The notes under the pieces are model-generated. The model was not told where the DNA came from. It saw only the letters and a program-made list of their open reading frames with translations, and did no database searches. From IMG/VR virus record IMGVR_UViG_3300048588_000590, positions 1 to 35,542 of that record: a DNA stretch of 35,542 bases. One strand, given 5' to 3'. Each line of letters opens with the position of its first letter. The stretch's first letter is position 1. This document shows, piece after piece, positions 1 through 5,507 of this stretch. Made by a program: the position numbers and the translations under genes. Origin of the DNA: a virus.

Positions 1-127
1 GGAAGAGCGGGAACTTGTATTTCGAGGATGCCACCGTCGAGACCTTGAACGATAGTGATTTCTTGCCCTTTCCACCGGAAGAACTTGTCCGGCATTGGCG
101 CCGTGCCGACGTAGTTCGACCAAGTGC
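1..127. repeat. Left copy of 127-bp terminal direct repeat
   Basis: Bases 1-127 are identical to 35416-35542. The repeat lies inside one open reading frame that reads cleanly across the junction. An odd length of exactly 127 is the largest k-mer used by common de Bruijn assemblers. It is best read as assembly overlap of a circular or circularly permuted molecule, not as a biological terminal repeat. Confidence 0.95.
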
Positions 128-239
128 TTTGGCTATTGGCGTTCTGGTCGAGGCGATACTTCACTGCTTTCTCGTTGTACGCTTCGAGAATGACTTTCTT
201 TGTTGTCTTTGTTTCCGTGTTTGGTGTTGGTTCGTTCAT
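1..239 (-). CDS. Early protein, possible ssDNA-binding protein (5' part, cut by contig start)
   Basis: This is the N-terminal part of a gene split by the artificial ends; the rest is at 35157-35415. Joined, it encodes 165 residues from ATG 239, which overlaps the preceding stop as ATGA. The first 15 residues are Thr/Asn/Lys-rich and low complexity. A compact region follows (residues about 16-80) with the motifs FFRWKGQEITIVQG and GILEIQVPALP. After a Ser/Pro linker comes a helical C-terminus (ARQACLNTATNIYSEA, then EIIRIAEQLEEWVF). Viral ssDNA-binding or annealing proteins often have a beta-rich domain plus this kind of helical tail. The neighbouring coiled-coil and TOPRIM genes fit recombination or replication. 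The function is an inference from context; I see no diagnostic motif. Confidence 0.85.
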   Translation of the reverse strand, partial: MNEPTPNTETKTTKKVILEAYNEKAVKYRLDQNANSQSTWSNYVGTAPMPDKFFRWKGQEITIVQGLDGGILEIQVPAL

Positions 240-919
240 CGCTTCCTCTTGATTATGTTGATGACTTTGTCTTGGAGTTCCGGTGTGAATACTTTGTCGC
301 GTTTGAGTTCGTTCTCTCTTTCAGCAAGCCATTCAGGACTTGGTTCGATGGCGTTTTCGAGACCGTAGATTGTCTTTTGTAGTTGCGACAACTCGTCTTC
401 GATGCTGTGTTTTGTGCGCAGCAAACCACCCGTCTCTTCTTCGAGAGCGAAGAGCTCTTGGTTGTAAACAGCGAGTTCTCCTTCTATTTGCGTGAGCCCG
501 TGCAAGCGCATATCCCGGTCGATGATTCCCCGAACACAACGCTCAACGTCGTCTGTCGTCAATAAGTTCCACGCTTCCGGCGCAGCTTTCCTTATCGCGA
601 AGACGGTGTCGCTTCGGATGTTTGTTCGTTCTACTTGTTGGGTTCCTCCGTCCATTGTTTGGTATTCTGTGCTCGACCAAACAGGAGACGATAGACCATC
701 AGCGAGGTATTTCGCCGTCGTTTTTTCTTTTAGCTTGCGACGCTTCGTGTTCAACGATTCAACTCGTCGGCGTATCTTTGCTGCTTCTGCTCGTCGCTTC
801 TTGATTTCTGGCTTGTTGAGCTGTTTCTCGACTATCGATAGTTCTTGTTCGAGCGAGAAGCGTTTCTCTTTGGCGCTATCGAGATGTCGCCGTAGGAACG
901 CTTTGTTGTCCGGCGTCAT
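236..919 (-). CDS. Coiled-coil early protein
   Basis: The protein has 227 residues and I do not recognise a family. Residues 1-66 are a long charged helix (AKEKRFSLEQELSIVEKQL, then Lys/Arg-rich). Residues about 70-135 look globular. A second coiled coil (about 140-200) precedes a basic tail ending IIKRKR. The start ATG overlaps the stop of the 34-residue gene upstream (ATGA), and its own stop overlaps the ATG of the SSB-like gene, so the three are translationally coupled. Position suggests a DNA-metabolism accessory, but that is inference only. Confidence 0.85.
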   Translation of the reverse strand: MTPDNKAFLRRHLDSAKEKRFSLEQELSIVEKQLNKPEIKKRRAEAAKIRRRVESLNTKRRKLKEKTTAKYLADGLSSPVWSSTEYQTMDGGTQQVERTNIRSDTVFAIRKAAPEAWNLLTTDDVERCVRGIIDRDMRLHGLTQIEGELAVYNQELFALEEETGGLLRTKHSIEDELSQLQKTIYGLENAIEPSPEWLAERENELKRDKVFTPELQDKVINIIKRKR

Positions 920-1020
920 TTCTTCGCGAGCTTCTTCGTTATTGCTCGGAGTTCTTCGGGCGTTGCTGTGGCGAGTTCGGCGTCGACCTCGTCCATATAT
1001 GTTGGGTATAGTTTTTTCAT
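916..1020 (-). CDS. 34-residue early leader protein
   Basis: This short frame begins at ATG 1020 and encodes 34 residues, starting MKKLYPTYMDEVDAELATAT and ending KKLAKK. Its TGA overlaps the ATG of the coiled-coil gene (ATGA), the same coupling used throughout this genome. It is the first gene after a TATA box at 1057-1070 with an operator-like palindrome at 1035-1053. No domain is recognised. It could simply couple translation of the downstream cistron. Confidence 0.6.
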   Translation of the reverse strand: MKKLYPTYMDEVDAELATATPEELRAITKKLAKK

Positions 1021-1034
1021 CGTGGGACCTTTCT

Positions 1035-1053
1035 TATGCTGTGTCACGTCATA
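1035..1053. promoter_or_regulatory. Operator-like site, early promoter III
   Basis: The 19-mer tatgctgtgtcacgtcata lies six bases from the TATA box, over the expected transcription start. It matches the near-perfect palindrome at 2953-2971 at 14 of 19 positions and sits at the identical distance from its TATA box. A common repressor, possibly the ribbon-helix-helix protein encoded at 3236-3580, is the natural reading. Confidence 0.55.
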
Positions 1054-1056
1054 AAC

Positions 1057-1070
1057 AGTTTATATTTATT
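1057..1070 (-). promoter_or_regulatory. Archaeal TATA box, early promoter III
   Basis: On the minus strand the sequence reads aataaatataaact. Its centre is about 43 bases before ATG 1020, which predicts a leader of about 16 bases. It overlaps the stop codon of the gene ending at 1066. It probably drives the 34-residue gene and everything after it, across the contig junction into the 35-30 kb early genes. Confidence 0.6.
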
Positions 1071-1464
1071 CCGGTTTCTCCCGCAAAGCGTGCAAGTCGG
1101 GAAGAGCGCGGATGTACGTCTTAACGGCGGAGAAACGATTGCGAAGCAAATCAAGGTCGGCACTCGCGTCTTCGATTTTCTCGCGAAGCTCCTTTTGCTG
1201 CGAACGAACCACCCTGTATCCCTCGTCTTCCGAAAGAGCCTTCTTCGCTGCGTTCTGCCTTTGCTCTGCGTTCGTGTGCACGGGCTTTCCCGTTTCAGGA
1301 TTCGTGAGTGCGCTCACGTGCAAGAAAGCTTCTGCGTTCGCGTCTTCGATTTTCTCGTTGAGTACCAAAGCTTCTCGTTGGAGAAGGTTGAGTTGTGTTG
1401 CGAAAGCGTGCATCTGCGCAGGCAGTGCGAGCATTTCTTCTGATAATTCTTCGTTGGTTTTCAT
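1066..1464 (-). CDS. Coiled-coil protein of viral recombination neighbourhoods
   Basis: The protein has 132 residues and is almost entirely helical. Heptad-like stretches at residues 1-45 and 85-120 flank a conserved-looking loop containing LTNPETGKPVHTNAEQRQ followed by ALSEDEGYR. I recall this loop-plus-coil arrangement (a TNPETGKP-type loop, then an LSEDEEY-type helix) from small phage proteins next to ssDNA annealing and binding genes. Their function is not established. The start overlaps the stop of the TOPRIM gene (ATGA). The TATA box for the next unit lies over its own stop. Confidence 0.85.
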   Translation of the reverse strand: MKTNEELSEEMLALPAQMHAFATQLNLLQREALVLNEKIEDANAEAFLHVSALTNPETGKPVHTNAEQRQNAAKKALSEDEGYRVVRSQQKELREKIEDASADLDLLRNRFSAVKTYIRALPDLHALREKPE

Positions 1465-2357
1465 AGTTCTTCCTCCGCGCGGTCGCGTTCTTGGTCCGCG
1501 TACTCGCTTATTCTGTCTTTGTCTTCGTCTTCTTTTTCAAGAATTTCTCTGTACTTGTCGAGGTCGATTAGGTTTTTGATTGCGTTCTCGACCAGTTTGT
1601 GAAGCACTTCTGGTTTGAGCGCGTCTACTTCCCAGCTCGTACGCCCGAAGTCGCGAACGTAGTCTTTGGCTCGTGGGTCGCTGAATTTCGCCGGGTTTGG
1701 TGGCGGGTTGTACTGCCGAACTTGCGCGGTCGTGAGCGCGATTGGTGTGACTTTGAGCTCGACACCGAACTCTAATAAGCGGTCGCGGATGTCCCGTATC
1801 ATATCCAAACCGCTTGGGTCGTGGTCGCCAAGATAGAGGATGTGCAAATCCTTCCCGTCTTCCGCCGCGCTCTCGAACCGCTTGTAGCTGTCATACATAG
1901 CGCTCGCGCTGCTGTACCCACGGTTCACCATTAAGTGGACGTGGTACGGTTGCGTAACTCGCTTGAGAACCCCTGAGAGCGCATCCTTCTCAACCCACAC
2001 TTCAATGTACACGTCTTGATTAGCGAGGCGGTTACGGCGGAACTGTTTCGCGCACGCTTCAAGAATGTCGGCTGGGCTTTCCCACGCTGAGGGAATATTC
2101 GGTACGCGTACACGGTCTTCGATAGCGTCCCAGTCTACAATACCCGCCATACGTCCCTTCACAAGTAAGCCCGAAAGCTTTGCATACTCTCGTTGGTCGT
2201 TTGCGATGACGTTCTTCGTGACGAGCTGATAATAAAGCTGGCGAAGTGTGAGCTTATAGCCCTGCTCTTGGTAGCTCTCGATGATGGAGTTAATTATTTG
2301 CAAGCGTTCGAAGTTAGCTTTGTTCAAACCAATTTTTTCCCGGAAGCGTTCTTTCAT
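1461..2357 (-). CDS. Spo11/topoisomerase VI subunit A-like TOPRIM protein
   Basis: The protein has 298 residues. The N-terminal helix-turn-helix-like region holds LTLRQLYYQLV (Tyr42/Tyr43), resembling the motif around the DNA-cleaving tyrosine of TopoVI-A/Spo11. A conserved segment GIVDWDAIEDRVR follows. The TOPRIM domain (about 115-210) has its metal-binding Glu123 in VEKDALSGVL and Asp178/Asp180 in YLGDHDPSG. The C-terminus is a charged helix. No TopoVI-B (GHKL ATPase) partner is present. The start ATG 2357 is chosen because it forms ATGA with the metzincin stop and has GAGGTG just upstream; a longer open frame reaching 2576 would run over the neighbouring gene. Relatives occur in many viruses, and nicking or double-strand break formation is plausible but unproven. 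Confidence 0.9.
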   Translation of the reverse strand: MKERFREKIGLNKANFERLQIINSIIESYQEQGYKLTLRQLYYQLVTKNVIANDQREYAKLSGLLVKGRMAGIVDWDAIEDRVRVPNIPSAWESPADILEACAKQFRRNRLANQDVYIEVWVEKDALSGVLKRVTQPYHVHLMVNRGYSSASAMYDSYKRFESAAEDGKDLHILYLGDHDPSGLDMIRDIRDRLLEFGVELKVTPIALTTAQVRQYNPPPNPAKFSDPRAKDYVRDFGRTSWEVDALKPEVLHKLVENAIKNLIDLDKYREILEKEDEDKDRISEYADQERDRAEEEL

Positions 2358-2689
2358 CGGCGCACCTCTTGAAGCTTTTCTGTGTCGTCGGCGTAGTCTT
2401 TCGGGTCGTAGTGGCAGCTCATCAAGCCGTTTCGTTCGTGGCGCATTCCGAGAGTGTGCATTATTTCGTGAATGAATACGTCGGTGAATAGTCGCAATGA
2501 GCAGCTTTCTTTTGGCAAGCGCATTCGAATCCATTTCTTCCCGATGCCTGCGCGCCCCGATAGCCCAGTGCGGCAATAAACAACAGTTACTTCATAGCCT
2601 GTATGAACAACTCCTTCGGAAGCAAATATTTCGGTCATAAGTTGCTTCAATTCGCGATTGTTATACTGCGTTTTATTGGTGAGTTTCAT
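2354..2689 (-). CDS. Minimal metzincin-like zinc metalloprotease
   Basis: The protein has 111 residues. Residues 74-84 read HEIMHTLGMRH, a complete HExxHxxGxxH zinc-protease signature (His74, His78 and His84 as ligands, Glu75 as catalytic base). Met90 in GLMSCHY could form a Met-turn, although it lies closer to the zinc site than usual. There is no signal peptide, so it would act in the cytoplasm or as a virion component. The start has a GGAGG ribosome site. It is translationally coupled to the genes on both sides. It is very short for a metzincin, with little more than the active-site helix and one small subdomain. The substrate is unknown. Confidence 0.85.
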   Translation of the reverse strand: MKLTNKTQYNNRELKQLMTEIFASEGVVHTGYEVTVVYCRTGLSGRAGIGKKWIRMRLPKESCSLRLFTDVFIHEIMHTLGMRHERNGLMSCHYDPKDYADDTEKLQEVRR

Positions 2690-2835
2690 CGGCGCGCCTC
2701 CAACGTCCAGCCGTTTTCGGTTCCGATTGTGTCGCCCGCATCCATTTCAGCAATGTCGTTCTCCGCTATTGCAAAGAGTTTGCGCGAGAGTTCGGGTAAG
2801 GTTTTCGCGTACACGGTGAGTTTGAGGTGGCTCAT
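2686..2835 (-). CDS. Small early protein (49 residues)
   Basis: The protein begins MSHLKLTVYAKTLPELSRKL and ends WTLEARR. The start at 2835 is supported by an AAGGAG ribosome site and an ATGA overlap with the 28-residue gene before it; a longer frame to 2970 is rejected on that basis. The composition looks like one beta strand, one helix and an acidic turn. No family is recognised. Its stop overlaps the metzincin start. Confidence 0.65.
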   Translation of the reverse strand: MSHLKLTVYAKTLPELSRKLFAIAENDIAEMDAGDTIGTENGWTLEARR

Positions 2836-2918
2836 TGGCGCAGCTCCTTTGGGATTGTTCCGTTGTATTCTTGGTTTGTGAGTTCGAGGGCGAATCGGTT
2901 GTATTGTTGGTTGTTCAT
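2832..2918 (-). CDS. 28-residue early leader protein
   Basis: This frame from ATG 2918 encodes MNNQQYNRFALELTNQ followed by EYNGTIPKELRQ. Its TGA forms ATGA with the next start. It is the first cistron after the TATA box at 2976-2988 and the operator palindrome at 2953-2971. That parallels the 34-residue gene at 916-1020, which also opens an operator-controlled unit. No function is recognised. Confidence 0.55.
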   Translation of the reverse strand: MNNQQYNRFALELTNQEYNGTIPKELRQ

Positions 2919-2932
2919 CGTGGCTTTTCTCC

Positions 2933-2951
2933 GTGGTTTCTGACAAACCAC
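2933..2951. repeat. Short inverted repeat in early leader
   Basis: gtggttt and aaaccac form seven-base arms separated by five bases, between the operator palindrome and the 28-residue gene. In RNA it would make a small hairpin about 15 bases before the start codon. It could modulate translation or be a second protein site. Confidence 0.4.
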
Positions 2952-2952
2952 T

Positions 2953-2971
2953 TATGCTATGACATAGCATA
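2953..2971. promoter_or_regulatory. Palindromic operator, early promoter II
   Basis: The sequence tatgctatgacatagcata is a perfect inverted repeat around a single central base. It covers the transcription start expected from the TATA box at 2976-2988. The site at 1035-1053 matches it at 14 of 19 positions with the same spacing to its own TATA box. Binding here would block RNA polymerase, so this is a likely repressor operator. Confidence 0.65.
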
Positions 2972-2975
2972 TGTT

Positions 2976-2988
2976 ACTTATATATTTT
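2976..2988 (-). promoter_or_regulatory. Archaeal TATA box, early promoter II
   Basis: The minus strand reads aaaatatataagt. Its centre is about 64 bases before ATG 2918, giving a predicted leader near 37 bases that begins inside the operator palindrome. The expected unit is 28-residue gene, 49-residue gene, metzincin, TOPRIM protein and coiled-coil protein. Confidence 0.6.
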
Positions 2989-3047
2989 CTGCTTTTGCAG
3001 TAAACTTCCATATGGAGAATAAGTCAATACTCACAAATATAGCCAGT

Positions 3048-3239
3048 TCAACGCCGAGGAAGGAGCACCATTCCACAAGCCCCGCACGAGTGCGGCGGGT
3101 TCGGGTTGATGCCTCCGCAGTTGTCGCAGTGCGCGAATAGCTCGTAAGTGGCGGTTCGAAGACCTCCTTTTTTAGGCACTACGTCAAGTGCCTTGAAAGC
3201 CCTCTCAACAGCGTCCCGAGACCGTATCTCGACACTCAA
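3048..3239 (-). CDS. Small zinc-ribbon protein
   Basis: The protein has 63 residues. The C-terminal half carries CDNCGG and CGACG, a four-cysteine zinc ribbon with a Pro/His-rich spacer. The N-terminal half is helical and basic. The start is TTG at 3239, overlapping the regulator's stop (TTGA), with GAGG seven bases upstream. It is co-transcribed with the ribbon-helix-helix gene. Small zinc ribbons are abundant in archaeal viruses and often bind nucleic acid or RNA polymerase; here that is only suggestive. Confidence 0.75.
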   Translation of the reverse strand: MSVEIRSRDAVERAFKALDVVPKKGGLRTATYELFAHCDNCGGINPNPPHSCGACGMVLLPRR

Positions 3240-3580
3240 GAGAACGCCTCAAGAACGATTTCCTCGCCTGTTTGAGCCTTGTGAATCTCGCGCGCCTTCG
3301 CGAAGATGACCTCGTCATAGCGAGCTTCAAGCTCCGCGAGAGCCTTCTTCTTGACTTGCTGCGCTATCACATACTCCTCTTTGAGCACTGCGAGACGCTG
3401 TTCTGGGGCGAGTGCGTTGCCGTAATGGAACCTTAGTTGGTTGCGTACCCATTCGCTCATATTGTCGTACTTCTTACGCGTCGACCATATCCGCGCTGTT
3501 TCTGCGTCGAGTTGTACGAGTACGGTGTGTCCTTGCTTTTCGTGTTTTGCTTTGCCTTTGAGTTTCGTGTTTCGTGCCAT
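3236..3580 (-). CDS. Ribbon-helix-helix transcriptional regulator
   Basis: The protein has 114 residues with a basic N-terminal arm. Residues about 18-52 (HTVLVQLDAETARIW, then NMSEWVRNQLRFHYG) match the Arc/MetJ pattern of one beta strand followed by two helices. The C-terminal 60 residues form a charged coiled coil for dimerisation. It is the first gene after the regulatory gap and appears leaderless, with a TATA box centred 26 bases before its ATG. It is the best candidate to bind the palindromes at 1035 and 2953, and perhaps the one at 3633. Confidence 0.8.
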   Translation of the reverse strand: MARNTKLKGKAKHEKQGHTVLVQLDAETARIWSTRKKYDNMSEWVRNQLRFHYGNALAPEQRLAVLKEEYVIAQQVKKKALAELEARYDEVIFAKAREIHKAQTGEEIVLEAFS

Positions 3581-3586
3581 TTTTTG

Positions 3587-3611
3587 CTATATATTCTCAA
3601 GTTATATATCC
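3587..3611 (-). promoter_or_regulatory. TATA box pair, early promoter I
   Basis: Two TATA-like elements, gatatataac (3601-3610) and gaatatatagc (3587-3597), precede the regulator ATG at 3580. The distal one is centred 26 bases away, the ideal spacing for a leaderless archaeal transcript. The proximal one is too close to serve this start. Confidence 0.6.
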
Positions 3612-3632
3612 GGGAGAATCTTTCAATACGTC

Positions 3633-3647
3633 TCCAGCATAGCTGGA
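3633..3647. promoter_or_regulatory. Palindrome upstream of regulator promoter
   Basis: tccagcatagctgga has perfect six-base arms around a three-base centre. It lies about 25-40 bases upstream of the TATA box of the regulator gene, where an activator or an autoregulating repressor could bind. It shares the half-site agcata with the operators at 1035 and 2953, but is otherwise different. Confidence 0.45.
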
Positions 3648-3711
3648 AACGTGTTTTCAAGCTTTCTTCTTCTCTCTCCTTCTGATAGGTTCGAAGACGA
3701 TACTTGCGAAT

Positions 3712-3722
3712 GATATATAAAG
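3712..3722 (+). promoter_or_regulatory. Plus-strand TATA box
   Basis: gatatataaag is a good archaeal TATA sequence reading on the plus strand, opposite to every gene. It would start a transcript near 3738-3741 that ends at the hairpin and T6 run 100 bases on. No plus-strand gene follows, so any product would be a small RNA. Confidence 0.4.
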
Positions 3723-3726
3723 AACG

Positions 3727-3767
3727 AGTGCTACTCCTACCGTGTCCAGCGGTGTAACGGGAGCACT
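3727..3767. repeat. Bulged inverted repeat
   Basis: agtgct (3727-3732) pairs with agcact (3762-3767), and inside it accg (3739-3742) pairs with cggt (3750-3753) around a seven-base loop. The element stands alone next to an AT-rich block. It could be a protein-binding or replication structure. The predicted start from the adjacent TATA box falls inside it, which argues against a complete RNA hairpin from that promoter. Confidence 0.4.
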
Positions 3768-3846
3768 AATTCTTATCCCGAATTTTATATAACTTCGATA
3801 TATATACCCATTTTTAGTTCTCCGCGTTTGCGCGCGGGTGTTTTTT
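3740..3846 (+). ncRNA. Candidate plus-strand small RNA
   Basis: The interval runs from the start predicted by the plus-strand TATA box to the T6 run of a terminator-like hairpin, about 105 nucleotides. It contains no ATG and only a 16-codon GTG frame. If real, it would be the only plus-strand transcript of the genome. The evidence is positional signals only, with no conserved fold that I can recognise. Confidence 0.22.
3822..3846 (+). terminator. Hairpin plus T6, plus-strand terminator-like
   Basis: ccgcg (3822-3826) and cgcgg (3833-3837) form a GC stem with a six-base loop, followed after three bases by six T and further T-rich sequence. It fits termination of the putative plus-strand RNA. 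Confidence 0.4.
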
Positions 3847-3895
3847 GTTGGTGTTTCTTATTTAAAAAGATTGTAGTGAGAAGGGAAGTGTAGAA

Positions 3896-3907
3896 AATAA
3901 AAAAGAT
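3896..3907 (-). terminator. T-rich terminator of late transcript
   Basis: On the minus strand this reads atcttttttatt, about 45 bases after the holin-like gene stop. Archaeal polymerases terminate at T-runs without needing a hairpin. A small inverted repeat (accgt/acggt) overlaps the upstream stop codon. This is the expected end of the late transcription unit. Confidence 0.45.
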
Positions 3908-3949
3908 TTACTATATGGAAACTATGTCTTGCTTACGCAGACAGACCGT

Positions 3950-4195
3950 TTAAAGACGGTTGCGCCACTTCGACACGCTTGATTGAGCGGTCGCGCGCTG
4001 GCTCCGAACGACTGGTCCGCGGTTGCTGTCAGCGAACGACATAACAACCTCAAGAGCGCCTCGTACGGCTGCGGTGCCTGCGGCAATAAAGACGGTGGTG
4101 TTCCAAGCTTGCGAAGCAAGGAGAGCGGCTACGCCTGCGTACAAGCCCGAGAAGAGCATACGCCAAGCGACATTGATGAGTTCTTGTTTGTCCAT
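3950..4195 (-). CDS. Small holin-like membrane protein
   Basis: The protein has 81 residues. A hydrophobic span at residues about 10-28 (WRMLFSGLYAGVAALLAS) and a second, weaker one at 34-52 (TVFIAAGTAAVRGALEVVM) are followed by a basic, polar tail. Size and topology suit a holin or other egress factor inserted in the cytoplasmic membrane. The start ATG 4195 is chosen over TTG 4276 because a TATA-like element at 4277-4290 would place the transcript start below 4276, and GGAG precedes 4195. It is the last gene of the late region. Its leader holds a strong hairpin around the ribosome site. No sequence family is recognised with confidence. Confidence 0.7.
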   Translation of the reverse strand: MDKQELINVAWRMLFSGLYAGVAALLASQAWNTTVFIAAGTAAVRGALEVVMSFADSNRGPVVRSQRATAQSSVSKWRNRL

Positions 4196-4207
4196 AGTGG
4201 TTTTTCT

Positions 4208-4241
4208 CCGGCGCGAGAGTGAGCGCTTCAATACGCGCCGG
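4208..4241 (-). promoter_or_regulatory. Leader hairpin over ribosome site of holin-like gene
   Basis: ccggcgcg and cgcgccgg are perfect eight-base GC-only arms with an 18-base loop. On the minus-strand RNA the 3' arm overlaps the GGAG ribosome site of the holin-like gene, so the folded state should hinder initiation. This would let the virus delay synthesis of a toxic membrane protein. Confidence 0.5.
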
Positions 4242-4276
4242 GTTTCGCGACCTTGTCTATCGAATCGGTGTTTCAA

Positions 4277-4290
4277 GGATTTAAATGTGC
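4277..4290 (-). promoter_or_regulatory. TATA-like element before holin-like gene
   Basis: The minus strand reads gcacatttaaatcc, matching the cATTTAA variant also seen at 12762-12773. It lies in the short gap after the gene ending at 4297 and would give a leader of about 60 bases containing the hairpin at 4208-4241. Confidence 0.4.
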
Positions 4291-4296
4291 TGGGTT

Positions 4297-4692
4297 CTAC
4301 GCGCAGTCTTCTTCGTGGTCGTCGCTCGCAACGATGTCTTCGAGCAAGTGCTTATAGTAGCCAGTGTATGCTCCGTTGAGAGTTGCGTGGTCGAGCGCCG
4401 CATAGTACGCTTTGCATTCCCTTTCTTCAACCGTGAACGCTCTGTCTGGGTGGAACGCGCGCAAGAAAACAGGGTCTATGTCTATCCATCGCTGTATCGC
4501 GGCGTTGTAGCACTCGTCGAGCCACGTGTGAAGAGAATATCCCTTCGGCTTGAAGTGACCGAGCATATCATCAAGAGCGAGGAAACGGCTTGCACGGGGC
4601 GCGTACACGATGTCACCCATAAGGATTCTATTCAATCGGTAACGGTGTTTCGGCGTGGCTCCTTCAATTTCTTCTGGTGGTTCCCAAGTCAT
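4297..4692 (-). CDS. Conserved-looking late protein, possible transglutaminase-like fragment
   Basis: The protein has 131 residues. Residues 55-74 contain HTW, then CYN, then RWIDIDP. That spacing recalls the His and Asp parts of the transglutaminase/papain-like core (H-x-W ... W-x-x-x-D-P). However, no upstream cysteine nucleophile exists (the first Cys is 61), so enzymatic activity is doubtful. The C-terminus is acidic. The start ATG 4692 overlaps the stop of the phosphoesterase (ATGA); a longer frame to 4872 would run inside that gene. Placement between the phosphoesterase and the holin-like gene suggests a role late in infection. The assignment is weak. Confidence 0.7.
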   Translation of the reverse strand: MTWEPPEEIEGATPKHRYRLNRILMGDIVYAPRASRFLALDDMLGHFKPKGYSLHTWLDECYNAAIQRWIDIDPVFLRAFHPDRAFTVEERECKAYYAALDHATLNGAYTGYYKHLLEDIVASDDHEEDCA

Positions 4693-5504
4693 ACACTCAC
4701 TCGAATCATATACTCGTCGCCGTGAAGCTTTACTTTCGGCGTGCCCATCTTGCTTGGAGGCATCGACTGGGCTTGCGCGTAGCTGTTCTCCCAGCCGAGA
4801 TAATGACCCGTGAGGACGAAATGACGCTCTTTTGTGCGGACTGTGCCGGAGCGGTTGTCGATATAACGGCATTCCATCGCTGTTGCTGCTTTCTCGTGAA
4901 CGTGTCCCATCAAGTACACGTCCGCGTCAATGAAGCGCGATAGTTTGAGGAGCGGGAGCATTTTCTGTGTTGGTTCACGCGCTCCGCTGCTTCCGTGCGT
5001 CGCGTACAAATGATAGTTCTGCGAGCCGACGCGCATCTTCACGAAACCGCCGTTCCGATAATACGGTACGCCAAGCATTCCAGCGAGCGCAGCGCTCACG
5101 TCCACGCCCGTTTCTTTGAACACGCGGTCTTCGTGGTTCCCGTTCGTGGTGCCGATGATGCGTCCTTCTTCCGCGAACGGTTTGAAAACGCTGTACGCCC
5201 AGTCGATTTGTTCCCCTGCCGTCATTCGTTGCTCGTAAACGCCGCTCCCAACGCTGTATCGGGTGGCGGCTTCAATCAAGTCGCCGTTAAGAATTAAGAC
5301 GACGTCGGGTTTGTCCCAGCACCACTCAAGATTCTCCATAAAGAGCTCTTCGCGGAAGTTCGGGCTTCCCTTGTGAAGGTCGCTGAAAGGAACGAGAGTT
5401 GCTTTGTCAAGATGAGAAAAATCAGCGCTGATAAAGTTTGTTGGTCGAGCGTTGCGTGCCGCGTGCTCCTCGATTATTTCTTGGAGCGAGCGGCGGCGAG
5501 CCAT
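4689..5504 (-). CDS. Calcineurin-like metallophosphoesterase
   Basis: The protein has 271 residues with the full set of metallophosphoesterase motifs in order: SDLHKG (Asp42, His44), NGDLIE (Asp75), NGNHED (Asn123, His124), ATHG (His170) and MGHVHEK (His201, His203). These bind two metal ions and hydrolyse phosphomonoesters or diesters. Closest in style are viral and archaeal members of unknown substrate; DNA-processing Mre11-type enzymes are larger. It is encoded between two membrane proteins, which may be coincidental. It follows the coiled-coil membrane gene by three bases and overlaps the next gene by four. Confidence 0.92.
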   Translation of the reverse strand: MARRRSLQEIIEEHAARNARPTNFISADFSHLDKATLVPFSDLHKGSPNFREELFMENLEWCWDKPDVVLILNGDLIEAATRYSVGSGVYEQRMTAGEQIDWAYSVFKPFAEEGRIIGTTNGNHEDRVFKETGVDVSAALAGMLGVPYYRNGGFVKMRVGSQNYHLYATHGSSGAREPTQKMLPLLKLSRFIDADVYLMGHVHEKAATAMECRYIDNRSGTVRTKERHFVLTGHYLGWENSYAQAQSMPPSKMGTPKVKLHGDEYMIRVSV

Positions 5505-5507
5505 TTG

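Larger units (their letters stand above)
3581..3949. other. Non-coding regulatory region, possible origin
   Basis: These 369 bases hold no convincing gene. They contain the regulator promoter, the palindrome at 3633-3647, a plus-strand TATA box at 3712-3722, an inverted repeat at 3727-3767, an AT-rich block at 3781-3806, a GC hairpin with T6 at 3822-3846, and an A-run (minus-strand T-run) near 3898. It is the longest gap in the genome and separates late from early genes. A replication origin would commonly lie in such a place, but no iterons or initiator gene are visible. Confidence 0.5.

Noticed and set aside
1-127. True direct terminal repeats used for packaging
   Set aside because: The length equals a common assembler k-mer and the repeat lies inside a coding region. 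Assembly overlap is simpler.
2358-2576. N-terminal extension of the TOPRIM protein to 371 residues
   Set aside because: The added part is Arg/His-rich and overlaps the metzincin gene. ATG 2357 has GAGGTG and an ATGA overlap.
3727-3767. A tRNA or complete small structured RNA
   Set aside because: It is only 41 bases, with no anticodon or T-arm pattern. The nearby TATA box would start inside it.
4693-4872. N-terminal extension of the gene at 4297-4692 to 191 residues
   Set aside because: The extra 60 residues are Arg/His/Ser-rich and antisense-like within the phosphoesterase gene. The ATGA start is better supported.
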